DNA of 64,000 nucleotides from NCBI RefSeq assembly GCF_027887165.1, contig NC_077232.1, positions 11,671,934-11,735,933 of the forward strand. The letters are read 5' to 3'. How positions within the stretch are numbered: position 1 is the stretch's first letter; every line of letters starts with the position of its first letter. Both the position numbers and the translations under genes were made by a program. Below the pieces are notes generated by a model that saw nothing but the letters and a program-made list of their open reading frames with translations, had not been told where the DNA came from and ran no database searches. Shown one piece after another: positions 1 through 12,709 of the stretch. The DNA comes from Monodelphis domestica (lineage: Eukaryota > Chordata > Mammalia > Didelphimorphia > Didelphidae).

Positions 1-1098
1 TCAGGGGTGAAGGAGAAGAGCATTCCTGGAAAATGCCCTGGAATCTGGAGATCAAATAAATGTCTTGTTTGAGGGACAGCAAAGAGTGTTCCTGAATCAG
101 AGTGTGAGACACAAGAAGCCTAGAGAGGGTGTTGGGGGTAGGGAAGATTATGAAGGGTTTTGGATGCCAAACAGGATTTTAGATTTGATATTGGAGGTAC
201 TGTTTTTATTGTTCAGGCTTTTGTTTTTTGAAGATGACTAGTGACATCACAAGGGAGTCTTTGGATTGAAGTGGGCAGAGTTGGGCAAAGTTCAGCCCCC
301 CTGACTCTTCCAGAGGCATCCAAGTCCAGTAGCAAGACACAAGTCAAAATAATTGGCAATGACCCAGGTTCAGTGGGAGACTTTGGCAGCTTTCACATCT
401 GACCAAGCTCTAAGTGCTCCACAGCACCTGCTTCAGGCACTGCTGGGAGAAGGTCTTCACCTGATGGGGGGGGGGGGGGGGGGGGGGGGGGTAGACAACC
501 TGCTAACTCACTGACAGGTTTGGGTCCCATCAGTTCCCCTCAGCCTCGAGAGGGGTACTAAAGGTATAGAGAACCCCTGGAGTTTATTGAGTAATGGGGA
601 GGCATGGCAAGACCTTGGCTTTAGGAAGATCACTGGTGGTTAGACAGCCTGGAGTGGGGAGAGATGTGAGGCTGGCAGACCCACCAGCAGCGAGCAGTCC
701 AGGCATGAGGTGAGGGTGGTACCTGTGTAAAAGGAGAGAAAAGAAAGAATGTGAAAGATGGAGGTGATGGAGGTAAAATTGGCAGGTCTTAGCAACAGAG
801 TAGATAAGTGAGGAGGCAAGGATGATGCCTGGGTCAGTCTGGGGGGCTGATGGGGCCCTCAACCTTATCAACAGGGATTGGAAGTGGGGTAGGTTTGGGA
901 GGAAAGATAAGTTTGATGAGTTCAGTTTGGATGCAGTCAATAGATGATGTCTACTGGATTGTTGGAAATGAAAGACTGGAGCTCATCAGAGATAAGAAAA
1001 TTTGAGAATTATCAGCATAGAAATGATACTTGAATCCATGGGAACTTGTGAGATGGCCAAATGAAGAAGTAGACAGGATGAGGAGAAAAAGGGCCAAA

Positions 1099-1297
1099 GG
1101 ACAGCCAAGTGGCTCAGTGAATTGAGAGCCAGGCTTGGAGACAGGAGGTTCTGGGTTCAAGTCTAACCTCAGACACTTAGCTGGGTAACCCTGGGCAAGT
1201 CCTTTAACCCCTATTGCCCAGCCTTTACCACTCTTCTGCCTTGGCACCAATACATAGTAATGGCTCTAAGATGGAGGGTAAGGATTAGAAAAAAAAG
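1099..1297 (+). mobile_element. tRNA-derived marsupial SINE (WSINE1/SINE1_MD-like)
   Basis: A full-length copy. The tRNA-like head carries a B-box-like GGTTCAAGTCTAACC, the middle CCTGGGCAAGTC, and the tail GCCTTGGCACCAATACATAG then a short poly(A). Moderately diverged. Confidence 0.75.
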
Positions 1298-1435
1298 ATC
1301 ATTAGTAACTTTGGAGGGTGTTGATACAATGATGAGTACAGAGCCAGGCTGTAGAGAATAAAAATGAGAATGAGAAGAGAACTATATTAGAAGTATATTG
1401 TAGGTGGCCTTCTCAAGGAGTCTAGTCACAAAAAC

Positions 1436-1678
1436 AAGAGTGATATGGGGTGGGAGCAGCTGGGTGGCTCAGTAGATCAAGAGCCAGGCCTAAGGACAGG
1501 AGGTCCTGGGTTCAAATCTGGCCTCAGACACTTCCCAGTTGTGTGACCCTGGGCAAGTCACTTGACCCCCATTGCCTAGCCCTTACCACTCTTCTGCCTT
1601 GGAGCCAATACACAGTCTTGACTCCAAGATGGAAGGTAGGGATTCTTATTAAAAAAAAAAAAAAAGAGTGATATGGGG
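1436..1678 (+). mobile_element. Young full-length SINE with 15 bp target-site duplication
   Basis: The element spans 1453-1663 and ends in a 15+ A tail. AAGAGTGATATGGGG flanks it at 1436-1450 and 1664-1678, a perfect duplication that marks L1-type integration. The B-box-like GGTTCAAATCTGGCC is intact. Confidence 0.85.
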
Positions 1679-2849
1679 CAATAGTTAGGCTGTGAGGGTT
1701 GGGGGAGACATGAGGATTTTGGCACGAAATTGGGAAAGCAGCCCACAGACAGGGAGAGACTGAAGAGAAATGAGAAAGGAGGATGATAAAGGAGAAAATA
1801 GTGTTTATGTAGAGAGGGGCTAGCCTAGGTCATGTTTTGGGGACTATAGTATGGGAGAAGATAGTGGCAGGAGGCATCTGGGTGATGGGAGACAAGGAAG
1901 GTGGAGCTCTCAATGAAGGGCACCATTTTTTTTTAAAGTAAAATATGAGGCAAAGTTCTCACTGAGAGAGTAGGGGGAAGAGAAGTCATGGAAGACTTGA
2001 GGAGGCATGAAGAAATCTGGGAGTGCCTCTGTGGAAAGTGGAAGAGAAAGTTAATTAGGGAGGTGTAGAAGGATTGCCTAGCAGCAGTGAGAGCCCAGTT
2101 GAGATTATACATTTACTACATATTTATAATATATTACTGGACCCAGTCAGATTGGTTGAATGATTTTCTCTACCTTTATTCCTGTGTGTGTTTGTGCATG
2201 TGTGTGTGTGGGTATGTGTGAATGCTGGCACATATACACATGGGAGTGAAGTTGGAGGATGCTGGGAGCGACCCCAGGCTGAGACTTGGCAGGGCACAAT
2301 GGGTGATATGAGCAGGAGGCTGGGGATGCAAGAAGGAAGGAAGACAGTGTAGAGTTGAACTGGTTCACCAAAGGGTCAAGCTGGGAAGGAAGAGTCTAGG
2401 CTAGTGCAGGGGTGATGCCTGGGAGACAAATGGAGGGTCAAGGGATTGGAGGTCTCAATGTGGAAGAAGAGAGTTGATATGGGAGAGGTGGAGAGCCATT
2501 CAAGAATATGGAAGTGGTACATTTGTCAGGGGTGGCAAGACCAAGAGTATGACCAGCGTGTGTGTGGCCGAGGTGAGATAGAGGAGGAGAGATCATGGGA
2601 GGTGAGTAGGTTGAAGACCTGGCTGGGAGGGGAGGGTAATTGGGAGCTAAGCACTCAACCACACCCAGGGAGAAGGCTGTGAAAATATTTTTTAACCCCT
2701 GGAGGGAATTGATGTCTTTTGGCAAGTGTGTAACTCCCATCCTCCATGCCCATGACGAATAGCTTTAATGACTACATCCTTTAAGGAACAAATATTATTC
2801 CCATTTTGCTGATGAGGAAATTGAGGTTCTGAGAGCTTGAAGTAGAGTA

Positions 2850-3215
2850 GAACGAGCCTTGGCTCTGGATTCAAAAGAGCTGGGTTCGAATCTACCTCTG
2901 GAACTTCTGATCCCCGTGACTTGGAGCAAGTTTCATTCTCAAAGCCTTTCACTGTTGCTGTTAAGCCCTGTCTGGCTCTTCATGACCCCATTTGGGGTTT
3001 TCTTGACAAAGATACTGGAGTGGTTGGCCACTTCCTTCTCTGGCTTGTTTTACAGATGAGGAAATTCTGGGAAACAAGGTTGAGTGACTTGCCCAGGATC
3101 ACACAGCTAGTGTGTGAGGTTGGATTAGAACTTAGGTCTTCCTGACTCCAATCCTGGTCCTCTATCCACTGCAATACCTCACTGCTCAAAGCCTTTCTGG
3201 ACCTCAGTTTCCACA
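2850..3215 (-). mobile_element. MAR1-like CORE-SINE
   Basis: The reverse strand carries the typical order: tRNA-like head, CTGTGTGATCCTGGGCAAGT, TCATCTGTAAAACAAG and the 3' TTGTCAAGAAAACCCCAAAT block. Diverged but nearly complete. Confidence 0.65.
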
Positions 3216-3394
3216 TCTGTAGAATGAGAGTTGGACCAGAGGGGCCGTGAGACTCCTTCCTGCCCTAGATCCGTTCAGTACCAAGTCTTGCACTGAGCTA
3301 GGTGATGGAGACCCAGATAACAATGACACAGTCCTGGCTCTCAAGAAGCTTAGATGACATCACAGAAAACAACACCTATATCCAAAAATAATAG

Positions 3395-3640
3395 CTAGTA
3401 TTTAAGGTTTGCAAAGCACTTTGAGTAGGTTATCTAGCTCACTGGATCCTCATAAAAAACCCTAGGAGGTCAGTGCTGTTATTATTCTCATTTTTCAGAT
3501 GACAAAACTGAGGCAGAGAGAAATGAAGTGACTTGGCCAGGGTCACACAACAAGAAATTCAGCAGGATCTGAATCCAGCTCTTTCTGACTCCAGGTTGAG
3601 TGTTCCATATTTTATACCACTTAGGTGCCTGTGTAAGGAG
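3395..3640 (-). mobile_element. MIR/THER-type SINE remnant
   Basis: Reverse-strand MIR core features: GTGACCCTGGCCAAGTCAC-like text, CTCAGTTTTGTCATCTGAAA-like text and a 3' stretch with CAAAGTGCTTTGCAAACC. Old copy. Confidence 0.55.
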
Positions 3641-3689
3641 TCTGGGCAGAAAACAGAGTGTCCCAAAGTCTTAGGGCCAACCCTATGGG

Positions 3690-4060
3690 ACACACTGGAT
3701 ATGTGTGGAGACTGAGGGAGAAGGTGATGCTTCTGCTAAGGCTTAAAGGAAATGGGGGAATTCTGTTGAGAGCCCAGAGGTAGAGAAAGCCGGATGGGAG
3801 AAACAATACGGCCAGTTGGCTGGCCTCTGGTGCCCAAGAAGGGAAGGAATGTAAATTGAATCTGAGAAGATAGATTGGGGTCAGAGCAAGACAGTCCAGC
3901 AGAGAAGTTTCTCTTTGATCCTGGAGGGAATAGGGAGCCACTGGAGTTTATTGAATAAGGGAGTGACAGGATCAGACTTGGGCTATAGAAATATTACTTT
4001 GACAGTTGTATGGAGGATGAATTGGCATGGAGAGGGGAGCATGAGACAGGGAGATCTTTC
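3690..4060 (+). repeat. Second copy of the unclassified interspersed repeat
   Basis: Contains TTTGATCCTGGAGG, AGGGAGCCACTGGAGTTTAT and a GAATAAGGGAGTGACA stretch that parallel positions 560-640 of the first copy. Same orientation. Confidence 0.45.
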
Positions 4061-4389
4061 TATGATTCTGTGAAATGACCAAGGCAAGATTTAAAGCCAA
4101 GTCTCCAAGGCCAGCGCCCTATCCACTGGACCACCCTGCCTCATGGCTCACAATGGCACTCCTGGGGGATTATATCAGGTGCCTGGGCTTGCTTTATGCT
4201 CAAGGTCTTCAAACACAGAATCAGGCTTCCTGGAGTCCCCTTGGAGGGCAAGCCTTGAACTTTTAATGAAACAACATCAAACCTTAGTATGGAAGAACTC
4301 CAGGAGAAGAGCTGTGGGCTGGGATTAGACCTACTTGAAAAAGAGGGCATCCAGACCTCCCCGTTCTAGGCTGTGAAGAGCTCCATCTC

Positions 4390-4500
4390 CCTGGGTCACA
4401 GGCCATAGATAGAGAGCTGGAAGGGACCTTGGAGACCATCCAGTCCAATCCTCTCTCCTTTTTACAGATAAGGAGACTGAGGTCCAAAGAGGAAAGGTGA
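4390..4500 (+). mobile_element. MIR-type remnant
   Basis: Contains AGCTGGAAGGGACCTTGGAG, CATCCAGTCCAATCCTCTC and TTTACAGATAAGGAGACTGA, phrases of an old mammalian MIR-class SINE. Confidence 0.5.
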
Positions 4501-5400
4501 CTTTCTTGTTTATTTTATTTTTTTACCAATTACATGTAATAAATTTCCACATAAGTTTTCCAAAGTTGTATGATCCAAATTTTCTCTCTCTCTCACCTTC
4601 TCTTCCCCCTCTCAGGGCTGACAAGCAATTCAACATGGGTCATACATGTTGATCATGCAAAACATTTCTATATGCTTCATTTTTGTAAAAGAACACTCCC
4701 AGAAAACCCAAGCCCCAAATAAGCAAGTGAGAAATCGCATTCTTTCCTCTGCATCCTGACTCCAGCAGTTCTTTCTCTGGGGGTGGATAGATAGTGTCCT
4801 TTGTCCCAAGTCCCTCCCAATTGTCCTGGATCATTGCATTGCTGAGAGGAGTTTTCATGGTCGGTTGGTTATTCCACAGTGTTTCGGTTTCTGTGCATAG
4901 TGTTCTCTGGGTTCTGCTTATTTCACTCTGCATCAGTTCACACAGCTCTTTCCGGCTCTTCCTGAAATCCTCCTGTTCATCATTCTTTAGAGCACTAGAG
5001 TATTCTGTCTCCATCATGTACCACAACTTGTTCAGCCGTTCCCCAGCTGGGGGGCATCCCTTTAGTCTCCAGTTCTTTGCCATCACAAAAAAAAACAAAC
5101 ACACAGCTAGAAATATTTTTGCACAAGTAGGTCCCCCTGCATTTTTTTAATCTTTTTGGGATACAGACCTAGTAGTGGTGTTACTGGAACACAGTTTTAT
5201 AGCCCAAATTGCCCTCCAGAATGGTTGGATCAGTTCACAATTCCACCAGCAATGCATCAGTGTCCCAATTTTGCCACATCTCCTCCAACAAGGAGGGGAC
5301 TTTCTCAAGGTAAATGGCAGAATCCGAATTAGAATCCCTGACCCAGATCCACAGGCTATAAATCTTCCTATCATACTATGTTGCCTCCCACAGGCTATAG
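4500..5400 (-). mobile_element. 5'-truncated L1, 3' end of ORF2 and 3' UTR
   Basis: The minus strand encodes the C-terminal end of L1 ORF2, broken by stops and frameshifts. WRRCGKIGTLMHCWWNCELI at 5230-5300 matches the zinc-finger-like C-terminal region, and AKNWRLKGCPPAGERLNKLW follows near 5010-5080. The 3' UTR lies toward 4500. Non-functional. Confidence 0.8.
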
Positions 5401-5763
5401 AGTATGCTCTTTAGAGTGTAACAACTTTAGACCAACCAGAAATCCGTACAAGTTAAACCTCCCATCTTCTGGTTTTCCATCCTGCTGGGGCACTCTGCCC
5501 TATTTCCTGAATAGACAAGAAAGGGTAAAGCACCTGGCCTGACCACGGTCCTATACGTTGCCTCCTGGGTGTCCCAGACTGAGTGAGGCACTAGATGAAA
5601 AGTCAAGGGACTCCGGCTCTGGGACTGACCTAGATGGGTCAATCTGAGCCACCCAGGGCTATCTCAGGCTCTTCCCAACCCCAATATCCTATATTCTTGG
5701 GCAGTGATATTCTCAGACTTTTTGGTCTCTGGACCCCTTTTCACTCTTAAAAATTATTGAGGA

Positions 5764-5965
5764 GGGGCAGCTGGGTAGCTCAGTGGATTGAGAGCCAGGC
5801 CCAGAGATGTGAGGTCATGGGTTCAAATCTGGCCTCAGACACTTCCCAGTTGTGTGACTCTGGGCAAGTCACTTGACCCCCCCTGCCTAGCCCTTACCAC
5901 TCTTCTGCCTTGGAACCAATACACAGCATTGATTCCAAGATGGAAGGTGAAGGTTTAAAAAAATA
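5764..5965 (+). mobile_element. tRNA-derived SINE (WSINE1-like)
   Basis: Full-length copy from GGGGCAGCTGGGTAGCTCAG to the A-rich tail after TTCCAAGATGGAAGGTGAAG. Confidence 0.8.
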
Positions 5966-6109
5966 TATCGAGGATCCCAAAGAGCTTTTGTTCATGGAAA
6001 ATTATAGCTTTGACATTTACTCTATTGGAAATTCAAAGCAAATTTTTTTTTCCTTTTTAACTTTTAAAATTCTTTCAATTATATGAAGAAACAGTTTTCT
6101 TTGCAAATT

Positions 6110-6316
6110 TGCCTTTTGTCTTAGAATCAATATTGTGGCTCAGAATCTTAGAATCAACATTGTTCTAAGACAGAAGAGCAGTAAGGGCTAGGCAATGGGG
6201 ATTAAGTGACTTGTCCAGGGTCACACAGCTAGGTAGGGTCTGAGGCCAGATTCGAACCTAGGACCTCTCACCTCTAGGCCTGGGCTCTCAATCTACTAAG
6301 TCACCTAGCTGCCTCC
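6110..6316 (-). mobile_element. tRNA-derived SINE with internal tail duplication
   Basis: Reverse-strand WSINE1-like copy. The 3' part is partly duplicated: CTTAGAATCAATATTGTGGC and CTTAGAATCAACATTG recur about 30 bp apart. Confidence 0.7.
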
Positions 6317-6939
6317 TGTAGAAATGACTTTTTAAAATGGATATCTGAGATGTTCCCATTTAGATTCTCTTCCCAGGGTTGTAAATAGTCTGATATAGGT
6401 TATACCAGTGCTTTCATGGAATACACATTTGCGTATTTCCCATGTTGTGACAGAAGACACAAATCCCACAAATAATAATTTAAAAAAAACTCTTGAAGGA
6501 AATAGAGCAAAAGCTGGTGTGCTTCAATCTGTAATCAGACGGGAACAATTAAAGAATGCATATAAACAACAAATGTAACTAAGTAACAGTTTAATTTAGG
6601 TTGAGGGAAGGAAGGGAAGGGAATTGGGATGATCTAGATAAACCTCCAAACCTAGTTGTTTCCCCACTCTATCCACCATTTTTCTATCTACAAATCTACT
6701 TCCTACAACTATTAAATTAAACCGCCCCCCTTAGTTAAATAAATAAAATTGGGAAGGCCTTGAAGGTAGCAGGCACAGGGCCAAAGGAAAGTCGCACTGA
6801 CAGTTGTCCTCTGCAGTCTTGAGAAGCTCTCAGCATCACCAGGATTCCCAGGGATAGGCTGAATCACCAGGAAAAGCCACAGGATAGAGAGTCGAGCTAC
6901 CCAGGTCTACCCTGGAAAGACCAGGCTCTCTGCCTCAGC

Positions 6940-7410
6940 TCCTGGCTTCTAAACTGTGTCTGTGTCCTCTTCAGAGTTCTGGAATCTTCCTTCTGCCCTC
7001 CTAGATTTCCGGCTCCTGCTTTGCAGCTCGCTCTTGTTCCTGCTAATTCCTATCTTCCTAACAGCTTTGGAGCACCTTTTTCACCCTGAGCCCCTGGGGA
7101 TGATCTTGGAGATCTTGGCACACTGTTTCCATTACTGTATACACTGTTTTCCTGGTTCTGCTTACTTTACTTTGCATCCGTTCACAGAATTCTTTCCAGG
7201 TTTTTCTGAACTCATCCTGTTCCTCATGTCTTATGGCTCAATAGTGTTCCATGACAACCACATACCACAGCTTGTTCAGCCATTCCCCTGTGGATGGCCG
7301 TTTCCTCAGTTTCCAGCTTTGCCACCACAAAAGGAATGGCTAGAAATATCTCCTACAAGGACAAAGCTCCTCTCCCCTCTCTCTGATCCCTTTGGACTCT
7401 AGACCCAGCA
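6940..7410 (-). mobile_element. L1 3'-end fragment
   Basis: The same L1 ORF2 3' segment as at 4500-5400, read on the reverse strand (CAGTGTTTTCCTGGTTCTGC, CACAGCTTGTTCAGCCATTC on plus). Heavily mutated. Confidence 0.7.
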
Positions 7411-7439
7411 GTAGTTAAAAGTGATAAGCTTTGAGAATA

Positions 7440-7560
7440 TTTAATTAAGCATTGTTATAATAATATTATAAATATAAATTATTTATTAATATTATACCAC
7501 CATATTATAATAAAATAATTTTATATTATTATAAATAATATTATAACAAGCCCATTCCAT
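7440..7560. repeat. AT-rich imperfect inverted repeat
   Basis: The left arm GTTATAATAATATTATAAAT near 7453 is approximately the reverse complement of the right arm ending AAATAATATTATAAC near 7551. The ~100 bp stretch could form a cruciform. Confidence 0.6.
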
Positions 7561-7929
7561 GTGAACATAAACCACATTTTTAGGAGAAAAACTAGATTTT
7601 CTAAAATGAAAATGTAGTGAGAAGAATGGCATTGTTTTAGATAGTTTTGCTTAGGAGGACAATAACCCTAATAATAGCGAATATACAGCACTTATTAGCC
7701 TGTCTGTTGGGCTACATTGTTTTGGTTAAAGTAAATTTAAAAAATGTAGCCTTGAAGATCTGAAATTTGAAATGGGAGGGATCGTTTAAGAAGCGAATAA
7801 CATCTTAGCATTCTTAGGAAAATAGTTTTGACCTCACAGTCCCCTGAAAGGGCCTTCACGATCCCCAAGGTTCAGGAGAACATACCCGGAAAACAGTCCT
7901 TCTAAGGTCATAGCAATAATAGCAATTAG

Positions 7930-8660
7930 ATGTTGTTATTCAGTCATGCCCCTCATTGGGGTTTTCTTGGCAAAGCTACTGGAGTGATTTGGCATTTCCT
8001 TCTCTAGCTCATTTTCCAGATGAGGAAACTGAGGCAAACAAGGTGAAATGACTTGCCCAGGGTCTCACAGCTAGTTTGCCATTTCCTTCTCCAGTTCATT
8101 TTCCAGATGAGGAAACTGAGGCAAACAAGGTGAAATGACTTGCCCAGGGTCTCACAGCTAGTTTGCCATTTCCTTCTCCAGTTCATTTTCCAGATGAGGA
8201 AACTGAGGCAAACAAGATGAAATGACTTTCCCAGGGTCTCACAGCTAGTTTGCCATTTCCTTCTCCAGTTCATTTTCCAGATGAGGAAATTGAGGCAAAC
8301 AAGGTGAAATGACTTTCCCAGGGTCACACAGCTAGTTTTTCATTTCCTTCTCTAGCTCATTTTCCAAATGAAGAAACTTGGGCAAACCAGGTGAAGTGAC
8401 TTGCCCAGGGTCACATACCTAGTTTGCCATTTCCTTCTCTAGTTCATTTTCCAGATGAGGAAACTGAGGCAAACAAGGTGAAGAGACTTGCCCATACACC
8501 TAGTTTTCATTTCCTTCTCCAGCTCATATTCCAGTTGAGGAAACAGAGGCAAACAGGGTGAAGTGACTAGTCCAGGCTGGATTTGAACTCAGGAAGATGA
8601 ATCTTCCTGAGTCCAGGACCAGTTCTCTATCCATTTGGCCACCTAGCCATTCCCATTATA
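7930..8660 (-). mobile_element. MAR1-like SINE with an internal 87 bp tandem array
   Basis: A reverse-strand SINE in which one internal segment is repeated in tandem. The marker CTAG of the junction recurs at 8071, 8158, 8245, 8332 and 8419, exactly 87 bp apart, then at 8500 after a small deletion. Single-copy SINE ends flank the array: GGGGTTTTCTTGGCAAAGCT at 7959 and the tRNA-like head near 8570-8650. Confidence 0.85.
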
Positions 8661-8860
8661 TAGTGATTTATACATAGGTTTGTAAAGTGCTTTACAAATA
8701 TTATCTTATTTTATCCTCACAACAACATTGGGATATTGTGCTCTTGTTATCTTTACTCAATAAATAAGGAAACTGAGGCATCCAGCAGTTAAACGATCTG
8801 TCCAGAGTCACACAAATGGTGTAGGATTTGAACTCAGGGCTCCCTGACTCACAGGCTGCA
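8655..8860 (-). mobile_element. MIR-type SINE remnant
   Basis: Reverse strand of AAGTGCTTTACAAATATTAT, TTATCCTCACAACAACATTG and GAGTCACACAAATGG, a MIR-like 3' end and core. Confidence 0.55.
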
Positions 8861-9351
8861 TCCCTAACTGTTCTAAGATCTCTTCTCGCTCTGATATTTG
8901 ACATTCTATAAACAAAGCCAGGACTGTGGCCAGCCTTTAACATCAAGTTCTGGACCCATCATCCCTGGGAAGGGGTGACACCAATTGGCTGCAGTGTAAT
9001 TAGGAAACAGGCTCTCAGTGACATTAGGGTACCACTCTGTGAAGGCACATGATGGTGCAATAAATAGCATTTGCTATGCCAAAGAGGGAGAGCCATAATG
9101 GAACCCAGAGAGCGCCATATTGTTGAGCAAGAATGAGTCTCTGGCAAATCATGGCCATCTGGTCAGTAGAAAGGTATTGACGAAAGCCACGGGATAGCAG
9201 ACACGTGGATGCTTGAAACTAGTTGATATAATCTCGTGGTATTGGCCACAAAACAAGAGGAACTGGATGGGATTCTTGAAAACCAATGGATGGAGAAGAC
9301 CAAAGGTATCGTCTCATTCAGGATGATTCCCGGAGAGATATTCTTTGAGGC

Positions 9352-9785
9352 AGCTAGAATGCCGGGCCTGGAGTCAGGAAGATTCATCTTACTGGGTTCG
9401 AATCCAGACTCTAACTAGTTGTGTGACCTTAAGTGAGTCACTTTACCCTGTTGCCTCAGTTTCCTCACCTGGAAAATGAGTTGGAGAAGGAAGTAGCTGG
9501 GTGGCTCAGTGGACTGAGATCCAAGCTTAGGGTTGGGAGGTCTTGACCTCAGTCACGTCCCAGCTGTGTGACCCTGGGCAAGTCACTTAACCCCCATTGC
9601 CTAGCCCTTACACTCTTCTGCCTTGGAATCAATATACAGTATTGATTCTAAGATGGAAGTCAGGGGTTAAAAATGAAAGAGCCAGAGAAGGAAACGGTAA
9701 ACCAGACCAAGCTAGTATCTCGGTATCTCTGCCAAGAAAACCTCAAATGGAGTCACAGAGAGTTGGACACAGCTGCAAAATGAAA
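9352..9785 (+). mobile_element. MAR1-like SINE split by a nested SINE
   Basis: The 5' part runs 9352-9495 (GGCCTGGAGTCAGGAAGATT to AATGAGTTGGAGAAGGAA). The 3' part resumes at about 9682 (GAGAAGGAAACGGTAAACCA to GAGTTGGACACAGCTGC). The insert between them is a separate SINE. Confidence 0.75.
9498..9680 (+). mobile_element. tRNA-derived SINE nested inside a MAR1-like SINE
   Basis: A WSINE1-like copy from AGCTGGGTGGCTCAGTGG to GGGGTTAAAAATGAAAG. GAGAAGGAA precedes and follows it, a likely target-site duplication. This shows the WSINE1-like family moved after the MAR1-like family. Confidence 0.75.
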
Positions 9786-9929
9786 CCACCGTATTGTATA
9801 TTCAGCCCACATCACCCACTGCCCAATGGACCGTTCAAACTGGGCATCCCATAGACATCTCCAACTTAGTGCATGCCAAACAGAACTCTCCTTTCGCCCC
9901 AAACAGCCCTCTCCTCTGGGCTTTCCTGC

Positions 9930-10088
9930 TCCCTTTTTTAAACCCTTACTTCTGTCTTAGGATCAGCAATCAGGGTTAAGTGACTAGCTCAAGGTCACAC
10001 GGCTAAAGAGTGTGTGGGGCCAGACTTGAACCCGGGTCCTCCCAATTCTAGGCCTGATGCTCTGTCCGTTGCACTCCCTAGCTGCCCC
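9930..10088 (-). mobile_element. tRNA-derived SINE, shortened
   Basis: Reverse-strand WSINE1-like copy lacking part of the 3' half: AACCCTTACTTCTGTCTTAG then TCAAGGTCACACGGCTAAAG and GAACCCGGGTCCTCCCAATT. Confidence 0.7.
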
Positions 10089-10139
10089 ATGTGTTCTTAA
10101 TTAATGCATGTCAGCTCACTGGTTATAGACACAACAATA

Positions 10140-10440
10140 GTAGCTAGCATTTAGATTATATATTAAATTATATTAATATATAACAGTATATTATATACTA
10201 TATATTAATAGTATATGTAATATAGTATAACAATATATAACATATATTGTATAGCACTGTGAGGTTTCCAAAGAACTCTACAAATAGGATCTCATTTTAT
10301 CCTCACACAAGCCTTGGGAGATTAGTTCTCATTTTACAAATGAGGAAACTGAGGCAGGCAGCAGGAATGTGACTTGCTAGAGTCACACAGCTAGGAAGTG
10401 TCTGTCTGGGGCCAGGGTATGAGCTCAGTCCTTTCTCTTA
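10140..10440. repeat. AT-rich (TATA)n tract followed by a reverse-strand MIR-type remnant
   Basis: 10155-10255 is almost pure A/T with TATATTA repeats. 10255-10420 reads as a MIR-like end on the reverse strand (TTTTATCCTCACACAAGCC, GAGTCACACAGCTAGGAAG). Confidence 0.6.
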
Positions 10441-10445
10441 TTTTT

Positions 10446-10632
10446 TTCCCCTCCCCTTCCATCTTAGACTCAATACTGTGTATCGGTTCCAAGGCAGAAG
10501 AGCAGTAAGGGCTAGGCGATGGGGGTTAAGTGACTTGCCCAGGGTCACACAGCTAGGAAGTGTCTGAGGTCGCATTTGAACCCAGGACTCCCATCTCTAA
10601 GCCTGGCTCTCCATCCACTGAGCCACCCACTG
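10446..10632 (-). mobile_element. tRNA-derived SINE (WSINE1-like)
   Basis: Near-complete reverse-strand copy: CCATCTTAGACTCAATACTG, GGCAGAAGAGCAGTAAGGGC and CTGGCTCTCCATCCACTGAG. Confidence 0.8.
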
Positions 10633-11104
10633 TTTACTCTCATATAAAAAGGGGGTTTTAGGCCAGATGAGTTCTAGACGGCATACCAGCTCCAAATCTC
10701 TAGCCCTACAAGGTGCTCTGAAGGCTGGGCTCAGCAGAGGTCTTTGAAGAGGAAGGTGAATGGACACCGATATGGGGAAATCAAGGCAAGCCAGGAACGG
10801 TCCATTGGGGAGAGCCCTCCTCTAGCTTACCCAGAGGATTTGGAGTGATTTTCTTAGAGCCTCATCAAGTTTCATTGGAACTGTGGGTATAAAGGGCTCG
10901 TCCCCCTCTCCTAGACCTAATATGCTCCCCGAGGTCCCTTAGGATCCCCAGCTCATGGTCTTCTGATCAATCAATGAGACTGTTGTGAAACGCCAACTAC
11001 AGACCAGGGTGCTTAGCAAAAGTCAGTCGAATGGCCTGTGATTCGGCAGGTGGGAAATGGCACGATCCCACCTCCCCCACGGGCACAGGGGACGACCCCT
11101 CTAC

Positions 11105-11330
11105 ATGTTAGTAGGGGACCTGGATTCAGGAAGACCCGAATTCAAATCTGACATCTGATACTTGCTAGCTGTGTGACCCTGGTCAGCTCTCTTTACTCTG
11201 TTTGCCTCAGTTTCCTTATCTGTAAATGAGCTGTTGAAGGCAATGGCCAACCCCTCCAGCATCTCCACCAAGAACACCCCAGTTGGGGTCCCAGAGACTT
11301 AGACATGACTGAACAACAACACATCTGGAG
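11105..11330 (+). mobile_element. MAR1-like CORE-SINE
   Basis: GGATTCAGGAAGACCCGAAT, GCTAGCTGTGTGACCCTGG, CTCAGTTTCCTTATCTGTAA and ACATGACTGAACAACAAC in the normal order. Confidence 0.75.
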
Positions 11331-11792
11331 AGCCAGGGGACAGAAGCGAGAGGAGAGAGAGCCAGTGAGTCAGAGATGCCTCGAGTCAGGATCTAGTATC
11401 CTGTTGGAAGAAGAGCCAGGAGGCCGGTGTCATTGCACCTAGGCTAGGGGAAGGTGGGAGCCATCGAGGAGAAAGCGTAGACCTGGGAGGGCAGGAAGGG
11501 GCCAAGAAGAGTGGTCGAGGGTGTGATGGGGGAGACACCCAAGATGTTGGTTGCGTAAATTAGGGAAGTTCTCTCTATGAACTTCCTTTCCAGTCTCCTT
11601 CCAGGCATTCAGGGAGGGACAGAATCTTGATGGACTCAGGAGTGTCCTAGAAGTCTGCTGGCAGCAAAGCAAATGCTGCCAGGTGCCAAGCAGGGGGTCT
11701 TCCCTGCTGCAGGCCTTCTGCCCATTTTCAAGGTGTCCCTCTGTGTCTTCCAGCTCTGATGTTCTGTCGTTGGGGGGTTCCTTTAAAGCCTT

Positions 11793-12709
<917 letters not shown>

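Larger units (their letters stand above)
1..2690 (+). repeat. Unclassified ancient interspersed repeat (long copy), interrupted by SINEs
   Basis: The segment shares phrases with two shorter stretches in this window (3690-4060 and 20220-20560), such as CTGGAGTTTATTGA, GCTTTAGGAAGATCACT-like and AAAGCAGA/GGATTGAGATGAGG-like text. It is therefore an interspersed repeat, broken by SINEs at 1099-1297 and 1453-1663. I cannot name the family. It contains no convincing ORF. Confidence 0.45.
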
